This document shows, in pieces, positions 11,263 to 22,470 of a stretch of DNA of 64,000 nucleotides. The translations under genes were made by a program, and so were the position numbers. Each line of letters starts with the position of its first letter. The stretch's first letter is position 1. The stretch covers positions 992,001-1,056,000 of the forward strand of contig NZ_AXWS01000007.1 in NCBI RefSeq assembly GCF_000482785.1. Direction: 5' to 3'. Below the pieces are notes generated by a model. That model was not told the DNA's origin. It saw only the letters and a program-made list of their open reading frames with translations, and made no database searches. Source of the DNA: Derxia gummosa DSM 723 (GTDB taxonomy: Bacteria > Pseudomonadota > Gammaproteobacteria > Burkholderiales > Burkholderiaceae_E).

Positions 11263-12324
11263 ATGATTTTTGTGACAGGCGGAGCCGGTTTCATCGGCTC
11301 GAATTTCGTCCTGAACCGACTTGCGCACGCCGACGAAGCGATCGTCGTGATCGACAAACTCACCTACGCAGGCAATCGCGAGAACCTCGCTTCGGTCGAG
11401 CATGATCCGCGCCTGCATTTCAGCCATACCGACATCTGCGATGGCGCCGCAATCGCGGCGCTGTTCGTTGCGCACAAGCCGCGTGCCATCGTGCACTTCG
11501 CGGCCGAGAGCCATGTCGATCGAAGCATCCTCGGCCCCGGCGAATTCATCCGCACGAACGTCAACGGCACCTTCGAGCTTCTTGAAGCCGCGCGCAAGTA
11601 CTGGTCGGAACTGCCTGAGGCCGAACGCGCGACCTTCCGCTTCCTGCACGTGTCGACCGACGAGGTGTACGGCTCGCTCGGAGCCGACGACGCGCCCTTC
11701 AGCGAGACCACGGCCTACGCGCCCAACAGCCCCTACTCGGCGTCCAAGGCAGCCTCCGACCATCTCGTGCGCGCCTATCACCATACCTACGGCCTGCCGA
11801 CGCTCACGACCAATTGCAGCAACAACTACGGCCCTTATCAGTTCCCGGAAAAGCTCATCCCGCTGATGATCCAGAACGCCCTCGACGGCAAGCCGCTGCC
11901 CGTCTATGGCGACGGCCTCAACGTGCGCGACTGGCTCTACGTGCTCGACCACTGCCGCGCGATCGAGCGCGTGCTGGAGGCCGGCACGCCGGGCGAGGTC
12001 TACAACGTGGGCGGCAAGAACGAGATCCGCAACATCGACGTGGTGACGGTGCTGTGCGGCATCCTCGACGAACTCCGCCCACGCGCGGGCGGCCGTTACA
12101 GCGATCTCATCACCTACGTGAAAGACCGTCCGGGCCACGACCGCCGCTATGCGATCGACCCGACCAAGATCGAGCGCGAGCTCGACTGGCGCCCGGCGGA
12201 AACCTTCGAGACCGGCATTCGCCGCACCGTCGCCTGGTACCTGGAGAACCGCGGCTGGGTCGATCGCGTGCGCGACGGCAGCTACCGCGAATGGATCGAC
12301 CGCCAATACGGAGAACGCGCATGA
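11263..12324 (+). CDS. rfbB: dTDP-glucose 4,6-dehydratase
   Basis: RfbB (RmlB) performs the second step of dTDP-L-rhamnose synthesis, dehydrating dTDP-glucose to the 4-keto-6-deoxy sugar with bound NAD. The 353-residue extended SDR protein starts with [15 protein letters not shown] (NAD-binding GxxGxxG). It has the STDEVYG segment with catalytic Asp/Glu, and YSASK with Tyr158 and Lys162. [14 protein letters not shown] and NVGGKNE complete the family pattern. It opens a four-gene operon in the order B-A-C-D. Its stop overlaps the rfbA ATG by 4 nt. Confidence 0.97.
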   Translation: MIFVTGGAGFIGSNFVLNRLAHADEAIVVIDKLTYAGNRENLASVEHDPRLHFSHTDICDGAAIAALFVAHKPRAIVHFAAESHVDRSILGPGEFIRTNVNGTFELLEAARKYWSELPEAERATFRFLHVSTDEVYGSLGADDAPFSETTAYAPNSPYSASKAASDHLVRAYHHTYGLPTLTTNCSNNYGPYQFPEKLIPLMIQNALDGKPLPVYGDGLNVRDWLYVLDHCRAIERVLEAGTPGEVYNVGGKNEIRNIDVVTVLCGILDELRPRAGGRYSDLITYVKDRPGHDRRYAIDPTKIERELDWRPAETFETGIRRTVAWYLENRGWVDRVRDGSYREWIDRQYGERA

Positions 12325-13220
12325 GCGCCGTCAATCGCAAGGGCATCGTGCTGGCCGGAGGCTCGGGCACGCGGCTGTATCCGGTCACGCGCGTGGTGTC
12401 GAAGCAGCTGCTGCCGATCCACGACAAGCCGATGGTCTATTACCCGCTGTGCACGCTGATGATCGCGGGCATCCGCGACATCCTGCTCATCTCGACGCCG
12501 AGCGACCTGCCGCGCTTCGCCGAGCTGCTCGGCGACGGGAGCCAGTGGGGCGTCAGCATCAGCTACGTGGTCCAGCCCTCGCCGGATGGTCTGGCGCAGG
12601 CCTTCATCCTCGGGCGCGATTTCATCGGCAGCGATCCGTCGGCGCTCGTGCTCGGCGACAACATCTTCTACGGGCATGAGCTGTCGCTGCGGCTCCAGAA
12701 TGCAAACGCTCGCAAGACGGGCGCCACGGTGTTCGCCTATCACGTGCTCGATCCCGAGCGCTACGGCGTGGTGGATTTCGATGCCAACGGCCGCGCTCTC
12801 AGCATCGAGGAGAAGCCGAAGCAGCCGAAGAGCAACTACGCGGTCACCGGCCTCTACTTTTACGACAACCGCGTGGTCGACATCGCGAAGGACATCCGCC
12901 CGTCACCGCGCGGCGAGCTGGAGATCACCGACGTCAACGCGCGCTACCTCGCCGACGGCGAGCTGTCGGTCGAGATCATGGGCCGGGGCATGGCTTGGCT
13001 CGACACCGGCACCCACGAGTCGCTGCTGCAAGCCTCGACCTTCATCGAGACGATCGAATCGCGCCAGGGCCTGAAGGTGTGCTGCCCCGAGGAGATCGCC
13101 TACCGCCAGGGCTGGATCGACGCCGAGCATGTCGCCCGCCTCGCCGAGCCGCTGAAGAAGAACGGCTACGGCCAGTACCTGCTGCGCATCATCAACGAAC
13201 GCGTCTTCCCGTCCGCATGA
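12321..13220 (+). CDS. rfbA: Glucose-1-phosphate thymidylyltransferase
   Basis: RfbA (RmlA) couples dTTP and glucose-1-phosphate to dTDP-glucose, the entry step to dTDP-rhamnose, and is usually feedback-inhibited by dTDP-rhamnose. The 299-residue protein has the nucleotide-binding [11 protein letters not shown] at residues 13-23, [17 protein letters not shown] (catalytic Asp) and the C-terminal GYGQYLL. Start and stop each overlap the neighbouring genes as ATGA, which fixes the ATG at 12321 and suggests coupled translation with rfbB and rfbC. Confidence 0.97.
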   Translation: MSAVNRKGIVLAGGSGTRLYPVTRVVSKQLLPIHDKPMVYYPLCTLMIAGIRDILLISTPSDLPRFAELLGDGSQWGVSISYVVQPSPDGLAQAFILGRDFIGSDPSALVLGDNIFYGHELSLRLQNANARKTGATVFAYHVLDPERYGVVDFDANGRALSIEEKPKQPKSNYAVTGLYFYDNRVVDIAKDIRPSPRGELEITDVNARYLADGELSVEIMGRGMAWLDTGTHESLLQASTFIETIESRQGLKVCCPEEIAYRQGWIDAEHVARLAEPLKKNGYGQYLLRIINERVFPSA

Positions 13221-13762
13221 AGGTCATCCCCACCGCACTGCCCGAAGTCCTCATCCTCGAACCCAAGGTGTTCGGCGATGCGCGCGGCTTCTTTCTCGAA
13301 AGCTGGAACGCGCGCGTGTTCGCCGAGGCGACCGGCGTCGACCTACCCTTCGTGCAGGACAACCATTCGCGCTCGGCGCGCAATGTGCTGCGCGGCATCC
13401 ACTACCAGATGGTGAAGCCGCAAGGAAAGCTGGTGCGCGTCGCGGCCGGTCGCGTGCTCGACGTGGCAGTCGATCTGCGCCGCAGCTCGCCGCGCTTCGG
13501 CCAGTGGGTCGGCGTCGAGCTGAGCGCCGACAACCAGCGCCAGCTCTGGATTCCGCCCGGCTTCGGCCACGGCTTCGCGGTGCTGAGCGAAAGCGCCGAC
13601 TTCCTCTACAAGACGACCGAGTACTGGCTGCCCGAGCACGACCGCAGCCTGCGCTGGAACGACCCCGCCATCGGCATCGACTGGCAGCTCGACGGCGAGC
13701 CGCTCGTGGCCGCCAAGGACGCCGCCGCACCGCTGCTGGCCGACGCCGAGGTATACGCATGA
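13217..13762 (+). CDS. rfbC: dTDP-4-dehydrorhamnose 3,5-epimerase
   Basis: RfbC (RmlC) epimerises C3 and C5 of the 4-keto sugar in dTDP-L-rhamnose synthesis. The 181-residue cupin has the characteristic [15 protein letters not shown] (catalytic His) and [13 protein letters not shown] segments. Its length is normal. The ATG at 13217 overlaps the rfbA stop, and its own stop overlaps the rfbD start. Confidence 0.97.
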   Translation: MKVIPTALPEVLILEPKVFGDARGFFLESWNARVFAEATGVDLPFVQDNHSRSARNVLRGIHYQMVKPQGKLVRVAAGRVLDVAVDLRRSSPRFGQWVGVELSADNQRQLWIPPGFGHGFAVLSESADFLYKTTEYWLPEHDRSLRWNDPAIGIDWQLDGEPLVAAKDAAAPLLADAEVYA

Positions 13763-14664
13763 CCCGCATCCTCGTGACGGGCCGCGAGGGACAGGTCGGC
13801 TGGGAACTGCTGCGCAGCTGCCAGCCTCTCGGTCAGGTCATCGGCGTCGGCCGCGACGAATGCAACCTCGCCGATCCCGCCTCGGTGCGCGCCACGCTGG
13901 CCCGGCACCAGCCCGACGTCATCCTCAACGCGGCCGCGTACACCGCGGTCGACAAGGCCGAGTCCGACGAAGCCCTCGCCACCGCCATCAACGGCACGGC
14001 CGTGGGCCTGATGGCCGAGCATGCCGCCGCCACCGGCGCGCTGCTCATCCACTACTCGACCGACTACGTGTTCGACGGCAGCGGCAACGCGCCGCACCGC
14101 GCGACCGAGCCGACGGCCCCGGTCAATGCCTATGGCCGCAGCAAGCTCGCTGGCGAACTCGCGCTGCAAGCCTCGGGCGCCGACTGGCTCTGCTTTCGCA
14201 CCAGCTGGGTCTATTCGCACCGCTGCCAGAACTTCCCGCGCACCATCCTCAGGCTCGCGCGCGAGCGCGAGACGCTGCGCATCATCGACGACCAGATCGG
14301 CGCCCCGACCTCGGCACGACTGATCGCGGACACCACGGCGCTGGCGATCCACCAGGCCCGGCTCGAACGCCGGGACGGCCGGTTTGCCTCGCAACTGCTG
14401 CATCTCGTGGCCTCCGGAGCGGTGAGCTGGCACGGATTCGCGACCGAATTGATCTCGCAGTACCGCGCGACCTTCCCGGACGACGCCTTGCAGGTGCAAC
14501 GGATCGAGCCGATTCCCACCACCGAATATCCGACGCCAGCCCGCCGACCTCTCAATTCGCGGCTCGACTGCTCCGCGCTCGAACAGCGTTTCGGCGTGCG
14601 GATGCCCGACTGGCGGCATGGCGTGGCGCTTTGCATCCGCGATCTGCGCCAGCCCTCGAACTGA
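13759..14664 (+). CDS. rfbD: dTDP-4-dehydrorhamnose reductase
   Basis: RfbD (RmlD) reduces the 4-keto group with NAD(P)H to give dTDP-L-rhamnose. This 301-residue SDR protein shows TGREGQVGWEL near the N-terminus for nucleotide binding, NAAAYTAVDKAE, YSTDYVFDG and the catalytic YGRSK. Start overlap with rfbC (ATGA) fixes the ATG. A 73-nt gap separates it from the ABC-transporter permease, the first gap over 4 nt since rfbB, so the export genes may have an additional promoter. Confidence 0.96.
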   Translation: MTRILVTGREGQVGWELLRSCQPLGQVIGVGRDECNLADPASVRATLARHQPDVILNAAAYTAVDKAESDEALATAINGTAVGLMAEHAAATGALLIHYSTDYVFDGSGNAPHRATEPTAPVNAYGRSKLAGELALQASGADWLCFRTSWVYSHRCQNFPRTILRLARERETLRIIDDQIGAPTSARLIADTTALAIHQARLERRDGRFASQLLHLVASGAVSWHGFATELISQYRATFPDDALQVQRIEPIPTTEYPTPARRPLNSRLDCSALEQRFGVRMPDWRHGVALCIRDLRQPSN

Positions 14665-14737
14665 TCGTGACGAGCCGTCCGGCCGCCTCTCGCAGGCCGC
14701 CGGACCGTGCTCGTCATCGCACCGAAAACCGTTGCCC

Positions 14738-15562
14738 ATGAGCGCACCCTCGATTTCGGAGGCGCGATTCAATCCGCTGCCATCCCTTGCCGCCAATGCG
14801 GGACTCATCATCGAACTGACGCGGCGCGACGTGCTGGGCCGCTACCGCGGTTCGGCGCTCGGCCTGCTGTGGTCGCTGTTCAATCCGCTGTTCATGCTGG
14901 CGATCTACACCTTTGCCTTCGGCACGCTGTTCAAGTCACGCTGGCCCGGCCATTCCGATTCGCAATCGCATTTCGCGATCGTGCTGTTTGCCGGATTGCT
15001 GATATTCAACTTCTTCAGCGAATGCATTTCGCGCGCGCCGACGCTGATCCTGGACAACGCCAATTACGTCAAGAAGGTCGTCTTCCCTCTTGAAATACTT
15101 CCGCCGGTGGCGGTCCTTTCGGCGCTGTTCCATTTTGCCGTCGGCCTGAGCGTCTGGTGCCTTGCCTATCTGGTGCTCGAAGGTCATCTGAACGGCACGC
15201 TCATCCTCCTGCCATTCGCAGTGTTGCCGCTGGTCCTGTTCACGGTGGGGAATTGCTGGTTTCTGGCCTCGCTCGGCGTATATGCCCGCGATGTGCGCCA
15301 GATCGTGGGGGTGTTCACCAGCGCCCTCATCTTTCTCGCCCCCATCTTCTATCCGCTCGAAGTCGTGCCCGAGAGATTCCGCCTGTTCATCATGCTGAAT
15401 CCGATCACCCATTACGTCGAAATGGCCCGACAGGTCATGATCGACGGCGGCTGGCCGAATGCCGGCTATTGGCTCGCGGTCAATCTCGCCTCGGCCTGCT
15501 ACGCGATGCTCTGTTTCGGCTGGTTCCAGATGACGCGCCGGGGATTTGCCGATGTCATCTGA
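14738..15562 (+). CDS. wzm: O-antigen/polysaccharide ABC transporter permease
   Basis: This 274-residue inner-membrane protein of the ABC-2 type exports lipid-linked polysaccharide across the inner membrane with Wzt. The N-terminus has the family phrase LTRRDVLGRYRGSALGLLWSLFNPL. About six hydrophobic segments follow, including FAIVLFAGLLIFNFF, AVLSALFHFAVGLSVWCLAYL and IVGVFTSALIFLAPIFYP. The C-terminus ends with LNPITHYVEMARQ. The ATG at 14738 matches the start of homologues. Its end overlaps wzt by 11 nt. Presence of wzm/wzt implies an ABC-dependent O-antigen pathway rather than Wzx/Wzy. Confidence 0.95.
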   Translation: MSAPSISEARFNPLPSLAANAGLIIELTRRDVLGRYRGSALGLLWSLFNPLFMLAIYTFAFGTLFKSRWPGHSDSQSHFAIVLFAGLLIFNFFSECISRAPTLILDNANYVKKVVFPLEILPPVAVLSALFHFAVGLSVWCLAYLVLEGHLNGTLILLPFAVLPLVLFTVGNCWFLASLGVYARDVRQIVGVFTSALIFLAPIFYPLEVVPERFRLFIMLNPITHYVEMARQVMIDGGWPNAGYWLAVNLASACYAMLCFGWFQMTRRGFADVI

Positions 15563-16943
15563 AACCGTCATCGAGGTCGAAGGGCTCTGCAAGAATTTCG
15601 AGGTCTATGCCACGCCGCGCGACCGCCTCAAGCAATTGCTGCTGCCGCCGGTGCAACGCATGCTCGGCATGCCGGCCGGCGTTTATCACAGCAAGTTTCC
15701 GGCGCTCAGCGATGTCGGCTTCTCGGTGTCGCGCGGGGAAACCTTCGGCATCGTGGGCCGCAACGGCTCGGGCAAATCGACGCTGCTCCAGATCCTGTGC
15801 GGCACGCTGGCTCCGTCGTCGGGGCGGGTGCGGGTGAAGGGCAAGGTCGCCGCGCTGCTCGAACTCGGGGCCGGTTTCAATCCCGAATTCTCCGGCCGCG
15901 AGAACGTGTACATGAACGGCCGGCTGTTCGGCCTGAACACAGCCCAGATCGATGATCGTTTCGACCGCATCGCGGCATTCGCCGATATCGGCGATTTCAT
16001 CGACAAGCCGGTCAAGACGTACTCGAGCGGCATGTATGTGCGGCTCGCCTTTGCCGTGATCGCCCATGTCGATGCCGACATTCTCGTGGTGGACGAGGCA
16101 CTTTCCGTCGGCGACGCCTATTTCGTCCAGAAATGCATGCGTTTCCTGCGCGGCTTCATGGAGCACGGCACCTTGCTGTTCGTGAGCCACGACATCGCGG
16201 CGGTCACGACGCTGTGTTCGAGCGCGCTGCTGCTCGAACGCGGCCGGGTCGCGCAGGTCGGCAGTCCGAAAAGCGTCATCACGCATTACCTCGAAAACCT
16301 GGTGGCCGAATCGCAGGACATCTCGGCCGCCAGACAGGCCGAACCCATTGCCGACGAAGCCGCCGAGGACAGCGCCGATTTCACCGACATGCGCGAGCGG
16401 TTCATCAATCATTCGCCCCTGCGCAACGACATCGAATTGCTGCCATTCCGGGTCGGCGCGGAATCCTTCGGCGCCGGAGGCGCGCGGATCGTGGATTGCT
16501 GCGTGCGCGACGCGGCCAGTCGCAAGCGTCTGGATTGGGTGGTCGGCGGCGAAATGGTGCAATTGCTGATCGGTGCCGACGCACTCGCCAATCTCGAAGC
16601 CGTGATCTTCGGTTTCGATTTCAAGGACCGCCTCGGCCAGACGATCTTCGGCGACAACACCTATCTCACCTATCGGCTCGAACCGCGCCGCGCGCGGGCC
16701 GGCGAACGCATCGAGGCAGTTTTCGAATTCCGCATGCCGTTGCTGCCGGTGGGCGATTACGCCATTTCGGTCGCCATCGCGACGGGCAGCCAGGAGGCGC
16801 ATGTGCAGCAGCACTGGATACACGACGCGGTCATATTGCGGTCGCAGGCCAGTCGCGTCTGTTTCGGCCAGGTAGGCATTCCCATGCGAAACATCGAGAT
16901 CAATACCCGCCGGGCCACGCGTCCGGCCGCCGAGGCCTCATGA
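15552..16943 (+). CDS. wzt: O-antigen ABC transporter ATP-binding protein with C-terminal sugar-binding domain
   Basis: The 463-residue product has an ABC ATPase domain (about 1-245). Walker [10 protein letters not shown] is near residue 70, the signature is [11 protein letters not shown], and Walker [13 protein letters not shown] follows. A C-terminal region (about 285-450) resembles the Wzt carbohydrate-binding domain ([38 protein letters not shown]). In E. coli O9a-type systems this domain recognises the methylated chain end before export. The next gene begins with a methyltransferase domain, which fits that logic. I chose the ATG at 15552 over a TTG 6 nt earlier. The downstream ATG overlaps its stop. 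Confidence 0.95.
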   Translation: MSSETVIEVEGLCKNFEVYATPRDRLKQLLLPPVQRMLGMPAGVYHSKFPALSDVGFSVSRGETFGIVGRNGSGKSTLLQILCGTLAPSSGRVRVKGKVAALLELGAGFNPEFSGRENVYMNGRLFGLNTAQIDDRFDRIAAFADIGDFIDKPVKTYSSGMYVRLAFAVIAHVDADILVVDEALSVGDAYFVQKCMRFLRGFMEHGTLLFVSHDIAAVTTLCSSALLLERGRVAQVGSPKSVITHYLENLVAESQDISAARQAEPIADEAAEDSADFTDMRERFINHSPLRNDIELLPFRVGAESFGAGGARIVDCCVRDAASRKRLDWVVGGEMVQLLIGADALANLEAVIFGFDFKDRLGQTIFGDNTYLTYRLEPRRARAGERIEAVFEFRMPLLPVGDYAISVAIATGSQEAHVQQHWIHDAVILRSQASRVCFGQVGIPMRNIEINTRRATRPAAEAS

Positions 16944-19900
16944 GTTCACCCCTTTCCGGCCCCGAAACACCGGCCGACCTGCCCTGGACCGGCGAACGCT
17001 TCCTGCCGACGCTCACGGGCCGCATCCGCTACGAGCATCTGCATCGCTACGCGGTCTGCTCCGCGCTCGTGGCGGGCAAGCGCGTGCTCGACATCGCCTC
17101 GGGCGAAGGCTACGGCTCGGCGCTGCTTTCCCGCACCGCGGCGTCGGTCTGCGGCGTGGACATCGCCGGCGAGGCGGTGCTGCATGCGCGCGGCCGATAT
17201 GGCGCGAGCCGGCCCAATCTGCAATTCATGCAGGGATCGGCCACCGCCATTCCGTTTCCGGCAGCCGAATTCGATGTCGTCGTTTCCTTCGAGACGCTGG
17301 AACATCTGGCCGAGCAGGACGAGATGCTGGCCGAGATCCGTCGCGTGCTGAAGCCGGGCGGATTGCTCGTCATTTCCACGCCCGATCGCGCCACCTATGC
17401 CGAGACCGACGGCGGCCACAACGAATTCCATGTGCGCGAGCTGAGCGAAGCCGAATTCGGCCAACTGCTCGGGCGCCATTTCCCGCATGTCGCGCTGCAC
17501 GGCCAGACGCTGGCCACGGTGAGCTGGATCCAGCCCGAATCGGCTGACCCGGCGGATTCGACGGTCGAGACCTGGACCGCCGGCGCCGACGGCGTCGGCC
17601 GGGGCGGCGTGCGGCTGCCGAGCTGCATCTACCGGATCGCGCTGTGCAGCGACGCGCCGCTCGCGGTCCGGCTGGCCCGCTCGCTGTTCTGCGACCCGGC
17701 CGATGACCTGTTCCGCGCCGACATCGTCACCCGCCGCTGGGCCCAGGGCATCGACGCCGAACGCGCCGAAGCCGTGGCCTGGGCCCGGCGCCTGCAAGCC
17801 GAGATCGACACGCTCACGGGACGAGCAGGCGAGACGCCCGCCAGCGACACCGAGACCGAACACCTGCGCCGGCAGATCCGCCAGCTGTCCGATCGAGCCG
17901 GCGCCGCCGAAGCCCGGCTCGCCGAGCTGATGCGCACCAACTCCTGGCGCGTCACGCGGCCACTGCGCGTCGCGGCACGCCTCGCGCGCGGCGAATGGGA
18001 CAGCGTGCTCAAGCCGCTGCGGCCGCGCGTGCAGCGCATCGCGCGCGCCGCGCATGCGCGGCTGCCGCTCAGTCACCGCAACAAGGCGAGGCTGATCGAG
18101 GCGGTCTATCGCGTCGGCGGCCCGCTGTTCAGCGGCATCGTCCATTACGAGAACTGGAAGCGGCAGCGCGATGCGCGCTTCCCGCTCGCGCCGCTTTCCG
18201 AAGGGCCGATTCCGGCGGCCGAGATCGCGGGCGAACTGGCCCGACTGCGCTTTCCCGAGCACGAACGGCCGGTCGTGTCGATCGTCATCCCGGCCTACGG
18301 CAAGCTCGACATCACCCTCACCTGCCTGCGCTCGATCGCGCGGCATGCGCCGGCCGTGCCGTTCGAAGTGATCGTCGCCGAGGACTGCTCGGGCGATACC
18401 GACATCGACCGGCTCGCGGCGGTGCCGGGCCTGCGCTACGAGCGCAACCCGCGCAACCTCGGCTTCCTGCTCTCGTGCAACCGTGCCGCCGGCCTCGCGC
18501 GCGGCGACTACCTCTACCTGCTCAACAACGACACCGAGGTCACGCCGGGCTGGCTCGACGCCATGCTCGACGTGTTCGCCACCCGGCCCGACTGCGGCAT
18601 GGTGGGCAGCAAGCTCGTCTATCCCGACGGACGCCTGCAGGAGGCCGGCGGCATCGTGTGGAAGGACGCCTCGGCCTGGAACTTCGGCCGCTTGCAGGAC
18701 CCGCGCGCCACGCCCTTCAACTATCTGCGCGAGACCGACTACTGCTCGGGCGCGTCGCTGCTCATCCGGCGTGACTTCTTCGACCGGCTCGGCCGCTTCG
18801 ACGAGCGCTATGTGCCGGCCTACTGCGAGGACACCGACCTCGCCTTCGCCGTGCGCGCCGCCGGCCGCAAGCTCTACTACCAGCCGCGCTCGGTGGTCAT
18901 CCATCACGAGGGCGTGTCGCACGGCACCGATACCGGCAGCGGCATCAAGGCCTGGCAGGTCGTCAACCAGCGCAAGTTCCGCGACAAGTGGGCCGCCGTG
19001 CTCGACCGCGACCATTTCCCGAACGCGGAGCAGGTGTACTGGGCGCGCGACCGCTCGCGCGGGCGGCGTAGCGTGCTGGTCATCGACCATTACGTGCCCC
19101 AGCCCGACCGCGATGCCGGCTCGCGCACCATGGTGCAGGTGATGCAGCTGTTCCTGTCGATGGGGCTGAACGTCAAGTTCTGGCCGGCCAACCTCTGGTA
19201 CGACCCGGTGTACACGCCGCGCCTGGAGGCGCTCGGCATCGAGGTGTTCCACGGCCCCGAGTACATGGGCCGCTTCGACCACTGGGTGCGCGAGAACGCC
19301 GGCCATCTCGACCATGTGCTGCTCTCGCGCCCGCACATCGCGCCCGAGTTCGTGGCGCCGCTGCGCGCGCATTCGCGCGCCACGCTGCTGTACTACGGCC
19401 ACGACATCCACCATCTGCGCATCCGCGACCAGATGCGCGTCGAGCCCGGCAACACCGCGCTCAAGGTCGAGCACGACAACTACCTGCGGCTCGAAACCGG
19501 GCTCTGGCGCCAGCTCGACGTCATCTACTACCCGTCCGAAACCGAAACCGACGTGGTGCGCGACTTCCTGCGCGCCGAGCGCCTGCCGGCGCGCGCGCTC
19601 ACGCTGCCGGTGTATGCCTTCGACAGCTTCTGCGACGACGCCGCGCGCAATCTGCCGGCGCGCGCCGGGCTGCTGTTCGTCGGCGGCTTCGGGCATCCGC
19701 CCAACGCCGGCGCGGCGGTCTGGTTTGTGGCCGAGGTGCTGCCGCTGCTGACGGCGCGCCTGCCGGGCATCACGCTGGCGCTCGTCGGCTCCAACCCGAC
19801 CGACGAGGTGAAGGCGCTCGCCGGCGCGCAAGTGCGGGTGACCGGCTTCGTCACCGACGAGGAACTCGAGCGCTGGTACCGCGACGCCCGTGTGGTCGTC

Positions 19901-20185
19901 GCGCCGCTGCTGTTCGGCGGCGGCATGAAGGGCAAGGTGGTCGAGGCCATGCGCTGGGGCATTCCGGTGGTGACCACCGCCGTCGGCGCCCAGGGCCTGG
20001 CCAGCGCCGGCCCGGCGCTCGAAGTGCATGACGACCCGGCCGCCATGGCCGAAGCCATCCTTGCGCTGCTGGCCGACGACGACCGCTGGCGCCGCCAGTC
20101 GGCCGCCGCGCTCGCCTATGCGCGTGACCGTTTTTCCTGCGCGGCAATGCGCAAGGTGTTTGCCGAACCCATGGGCCTTCAATGA
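16940..20185 (+). CDS. Methyltransferase - GT2 - GT4 multidomain glycosyltransferase
   Basis: A single 1081-residue frame contains three enzyme modules. Residues about 1-240 form a class I SAM methyltransferase ([12 protein letters not shown] at about 49, [18 protein letters not shown]). Residues about 275-335 are a charged helical linker ending in a [14 protein letters not shown] segment common in polysaccharide glycosyltransferases. Residues about 445-680 form a family 2 glycosyltransferase ([14 protein letters not shown], the DxD-like LLNNDTEV near 528, acceptor-side ED in YCEDTDLAF). Residues about 715-1081 are a GT-B family 4 type domain ([17 protein letters not shown] near 909, [19 protein letters not shown]). 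It is likely cytoplasmic and extends or caps the O-chain. The start overlaps the wzt stop (ATGA), so the two are coupled. Specific sugars cannot be assigned. Confidence 0.9.
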   Translation: MSSPLSGPETPADLPWTGERFLPTLTGRIRYEHLHRYAVCSALVAGKRVLDIASGEGYGSALLSRTAASVCGVDIAGEAVLHARGRYGASRPNLQFMQGSATAIPFPAAEFDVVVSFETLEHLAEQDEMLAEIRRVLKPGGLLVISTPDRATYAETDGGHNEFHVRELSEAEFGQLLGRHFPHVALHGQTLATVSWIQPESADPADSTVETWTAGADGVGRGGVRLPSCIYRIALCSDAPLAVRLARSLFCDPADDLFRADIVTRRWAQGIDAERAEAVAWARRLQAEIDTLTGRAGETPASDTETEHLRRQIRQLSDRAGAAEARLAELMRTNSWRVTRPLRVAARLARGEWDSVLKPLRPRVQRIARAAHARLPLSHRNKARLIEAVYRVGGPLFSGIVHYENWKRQRDARFPLAPLSEGPIPAAEIAGELARLRFPEHERPVVSIVIPAYGKLDITLTCLRSIARHAPAVPFEVIVAEDCSGDTDIDRLAAVPGLRYERNPRNLGFLLSCNRAAGLARGDYLYLLNNDTEVTPGWLDAMLDVFATRPDCGMVGSKLVYPDGRLQEAGGIVWKDASAWNFGRLQDPRATPFNYLRETDYCSGASLLIRRDFFDRLGRFDERYVPAYCEDTDLAFAVRAAGRKLYYQPRSVVIHHEGVSHGTDTGSGIKAWQVVNQRKFRDKWAAVLDRDHFPNAEQVYWARDRSRGRRSVLVIDHYVPQPDRDAGSRTMVQVMQLFLSMGLNVKFWPANLWYDPVYTPRLEALGIEVFHGPEYMGRFDHWVRENAGHLDHVLLSRPHIAPEFVAPLRAHSRATLLYYGHDIHHLRIRDQMRVEPGNTALKVEHDNYLRLETGLWRQLDVIYYPSETETDVVRDFLRAERLPARALTLPVYAFDSFCDDAARNLPARAGLLFVGGFGHPPNAGAAVWFVAEVLPLLTARLPGITLALVGSNPTDEVKALAGAQVRVTGFVTDEELERWYRDARVVVAPLLFGGGMKGKVVEAMRWGIPVVTTAVGAQGLASAGPALEVHDDPAAMAEAILALLADDDRWRRQSAAALAYARDRFSCAAMRKVFAEPMGLQ

Positions 20186-21219
20186 CGACGCCCCGTATCC
20201 ATCTGTTGATCATCAAGCACGGCGCGCTCGGCGATGTCGTGCGCACCTCCTACTTCGCGGGCGCGCTGCGCCAGCGCTTCGGCGCCGCGCTGCGGCTGTC
20301 CTGGATCACCGCGCCTGCGGCGCTGCCGCTGCTGCGCTTCAATCCGCACATCGACGACCTGTGGACGCGCTTCGATGAGGCCGGCGGCCTGCGCTTCGAC
20401 CGCGTCTATTCGCTCGACGACGAGCAGGACGTGGTCGAGGCCGTCATGCGGCTCGACGCCGCCGCCATCACCGGCGCGGTGCTCGACGCCGACGGCCGGC
20501 GCGGCTACACCGACGACGCCGCCGAATGGTTCGACATGGGCCTGCTGTCGCGCTTCGGCAAGCAGCGCGCCGACGCGATGAAGCTGACGAACACCGCCTC
20601 GCACGGCCGGATCTTCAGCCGCCTGTTCGACGTACCGGCGCCGCTGCCCGAGCTGTTCGGCCCGCCGCGCCTCCAGGCCGAAGCCGCCGCGCTGCTGGGC
20701 GGTGGCCGCAACATCGGCATCAACCCCTGCGCGGGCGGGCGCTGGCCGTCGAAGGAACTGCTGCCCGACGAACTGCACACGCTTGCGCGGGCCCTGCTCG
20801 GCCCCGCCTCGCCCATCGGCGCCGACGGCCATCTGGTGCTGCTCGGCGCGGCTGGCGACCGGCTTCGCAACCTGGCCCTGGCCGAGCGCCTGGCCGACCC
20901 GCGCGTGCTGGTGCCCGATACCGACGACTCGGTACTGCGGCTCGCCGCGCTCATCGGCCGGCTCGACTACCTCGTGTCGAGCGACAGCCTCGCGCTGCAT
21001 CTGGGCATCGCCCAGCGCGTACCCTTCCTGGCCTTCTTCGCCCCCACCTCGGCCGTCGAGATCGACGACTTCGCCGTCGGCGTCAAGGTCGTATCCACCG
21101 CCGCCGACTACTGTTCCTACCGCAAGGACGCGGACAACCGCTCCATCACCGCCGCGCGCATCCTCGCCACGATGGCCGGCCATCGCCCCGACCTGTTCGC
21201 CCCGCTGCACACCGCATGA
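20182..21219 (+). CDS. Family 9 glycosyltransferase (heptosyltransferase-like)
   Basis: This 345-residue GT-B protein resembles ADP-heptose:LPS heptosyltransferases. The N-terminus has [20 protein letters not shown], with the Asp after GALG that acts as base in this family. The C-terminal half has [16 protein letters not shown] and [24 protein letters not shown] for donor binding. It is more divergent than waaC at 7.3 kb. It could be heptosyltransferase II or III, or a related core transferase. It overlaps both neighbours by 4 nt and is followed by rfaE1, which makes a precursor of ADP-heptose, so a heptose-transfer role is likely. Confidence 0.85.
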   Translation: MTTPRIHLLIIKHGALGDVVRTSYFAGALRQRFGAALRLSWITAPAALPLLRFNPHIDDLWTRFDEAGGLRFDRVYSLDDEQDVVEAVMRLDAAAITGAVLDADGRRGYTDDAAEWFDMGLLSRFGKQRADAMKLTNTASHGRIFSRLFDVPAPLPELFGPPRLQAEAAALLGGGRNIGINPCAGGRWPSKELLPDELHTLARALLGPASPIGADGHLVLLGAAGDRLRNLALAERLADPRVLVPDTDDSVLRLAALIGRLDYLVSSDSLALHLGIAQRVPFLAFFAPTSAVEIDDFAVGVKVVSTAADYCSYRKDADNRSITAARILATMAGHRPDLFAPLHTA

Positions 21220-22154
21220 AGCCTTTCGACCCCCTCAGCCTTTCCGCCGCCCGCATCCTCGTCGTCGGCGACGTGATGCTCGACCGCTACTGGTTCGGCG
21301 ACGTCAGCCGCATCTCGCCCGAAGCGCCGGTGCCCGTGGTGCTCGTCAACCGCACCGAGGACCGGCTGGGCGGCGCAGCCAATGTCGGCCGCAACATCGC
21401 CAGCCTGGGCGCTCGGGCCGAGCTGGTCGGCGTGATCGGCCGCGACGAGGCCGGCCAGCGCGTGCGCGCGCTCATCGCCGAGGCCGGCATGTCGGACGCG
21501 CTGTTCGAGGACGTCGAGATGCCCACCATCGTCAAGCTGCGCGTGCTCGGTCGCCAGCAGCAGCTGGTGCGCGTCGATTTCGAGCGCAAGCCCGGCCACG
21601 AGGTGCTGGAGGCGGCGCTCGGCGGCATCGAGCAGCGCATCGCCAACGCCGACGTGGTCGTGCTGTCCGACTACGGCAAGGGCGGGCTGGCGCACATCGC
21701 CCACATCCTGTCGAGCGCGCGCGCGGCGAACAAGCCGGTGATCATCGATCCCAAGGGCGCCGACTACGAGCGCTATCGCGGCGCCACGGTGCTCACGCCC
21801 AACCGCAGCGAACTGGCCCAGGTCGTCGGCGGCTGGTCGTCGGAGGCGGATCTGCATGCCAAGGCCGAGCAGCTGCGCGCGAGCCTCGACGTGCAGGCGC
21901 TGCTGCTCACCCGCTCGGAAGAAGGCATGACGCTGTTCACCGCCGGCTCGGCGCTCAATTTCCCGGCCGTGGCGCGCGAGGTGTTCGACGTCTCGGGCGC
22001 CGGCGACACGGTGGTGGCCACGCTCGCGAGCCTGGTCGCCGTCGGTCTGCCGCTGGCGGAAGCGGTGCCCGTGGCCAACCGCGCGGGCGGCATCGTCGTC
22101 GGCAAGGTGGGCACGGCCGTGGTCACGCGGGACGAACTGTTCGCGCATGCCTGA
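21216..22154 (+). CDS. rfaE1: D-glycero-beta-D-manno-heptose-7-phosphate kinase
   Basis: This 312-residue PfkB-family kinase corresponds to the N-terminal half of E. coli HldE. It phosphorylates heptose-7-phosphate at C1 for ADP-heptose synthesis. The signatures are RILVVGDVMLDRYWFGDVSRISPEAPVP, split here as VGDVMLDRYW and RISPEAPVPVV, then GGAANVGRN and the ATP/anion-hole motif DVSGAGDTVVA near residue 260. The adenylyltransferase half is the separate gene rfaE2 at 46.2 kb, the split arrangement typical of Betaproteobacteria. The ATG overlaps the preceding glycosyltransferase stop. Confidence 0.95.
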   Translation: MKPFDPLSLSAARILVVGDVMLDRYWFGDVSRISPEAPVPVVLVNRTEDRLGGAANVGRNIASLGARAELVGVIGRDEAGQRVRALIAEAGMSDALFEDVEMPTIVKLRVLGRQQQLVRVDFERKPGHEVLEAALGGIEQRIANADVVVLSDYGKGGLAHIAHILSSARAANKPVIIDPKGADYERYRGATVLTPNRSELAQVVGGWSSEADLHAKAEQLRASLDVQALLLTRSEEGMTLFTAGSALNFPAVAREVFDVSGAGDTVVATLASLVAVGLPLAEAVPVANRAGGIVVGKVGTAVVTRDELFAHA

Positions 22155-22470
22155 ACCGGACCGGATCGGCGGACGTGGCCGGCGACGCCAGGCGTCGCTG
22201 CATGTTCGTGGTCTCGGGTCCACCACCGGTTCAGCGCCGCGCGGACTTGTCCTACCTGCCGCATCGGCGTTGACCGACAGACCGGCAGCTGCCCCGACGC
22301 CACCCTCGGCCCGGCCATGGAGGAGTGGGGGACCGGAATGCGCTCCCCCGACCTGGACAAATAACGACCAGGTGAGTAACGACTCGGCTCCACTCCTAAT
22401 ATCTGGTTTCAGGATGTCAGGCTCTCCAGCACGCGCCAGCAGGACAGGCGCCAACCCTTCTGCGCAAGTC
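22155..22470. other. Intergenic stretch rfaE1 to the small GT2 gene
   Basis: These 316 bp break the chain of overlapping genes. An imperfect stem GGGGGA/TCCCCC around 22327-22349 lacks a T-run. The segment 22360-22415 is locally AT-richer (with CTAATATC) and could hold a promoter for the following genes. I find no coding evidence. The frame of the next gene is open through the gap, but without a family-like N-terminus. Confidence 0.35.

Noticed and set aside
16946-20182. Minus-strand open frame of 1078 codons opposite the methyltransferase/glycosyltransferase gene
   Set aside because: It mirrors the plus-strand gene in a high-GC genome, is His/Ala/Arg-rich with no motif, and the plus strand encodes three clear domains.
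22327-22349. Terminator after rfaE1
   Set aside because: The stem is short with an 11-nt loop and lacks a T-run, so it is not supported as a terminator.
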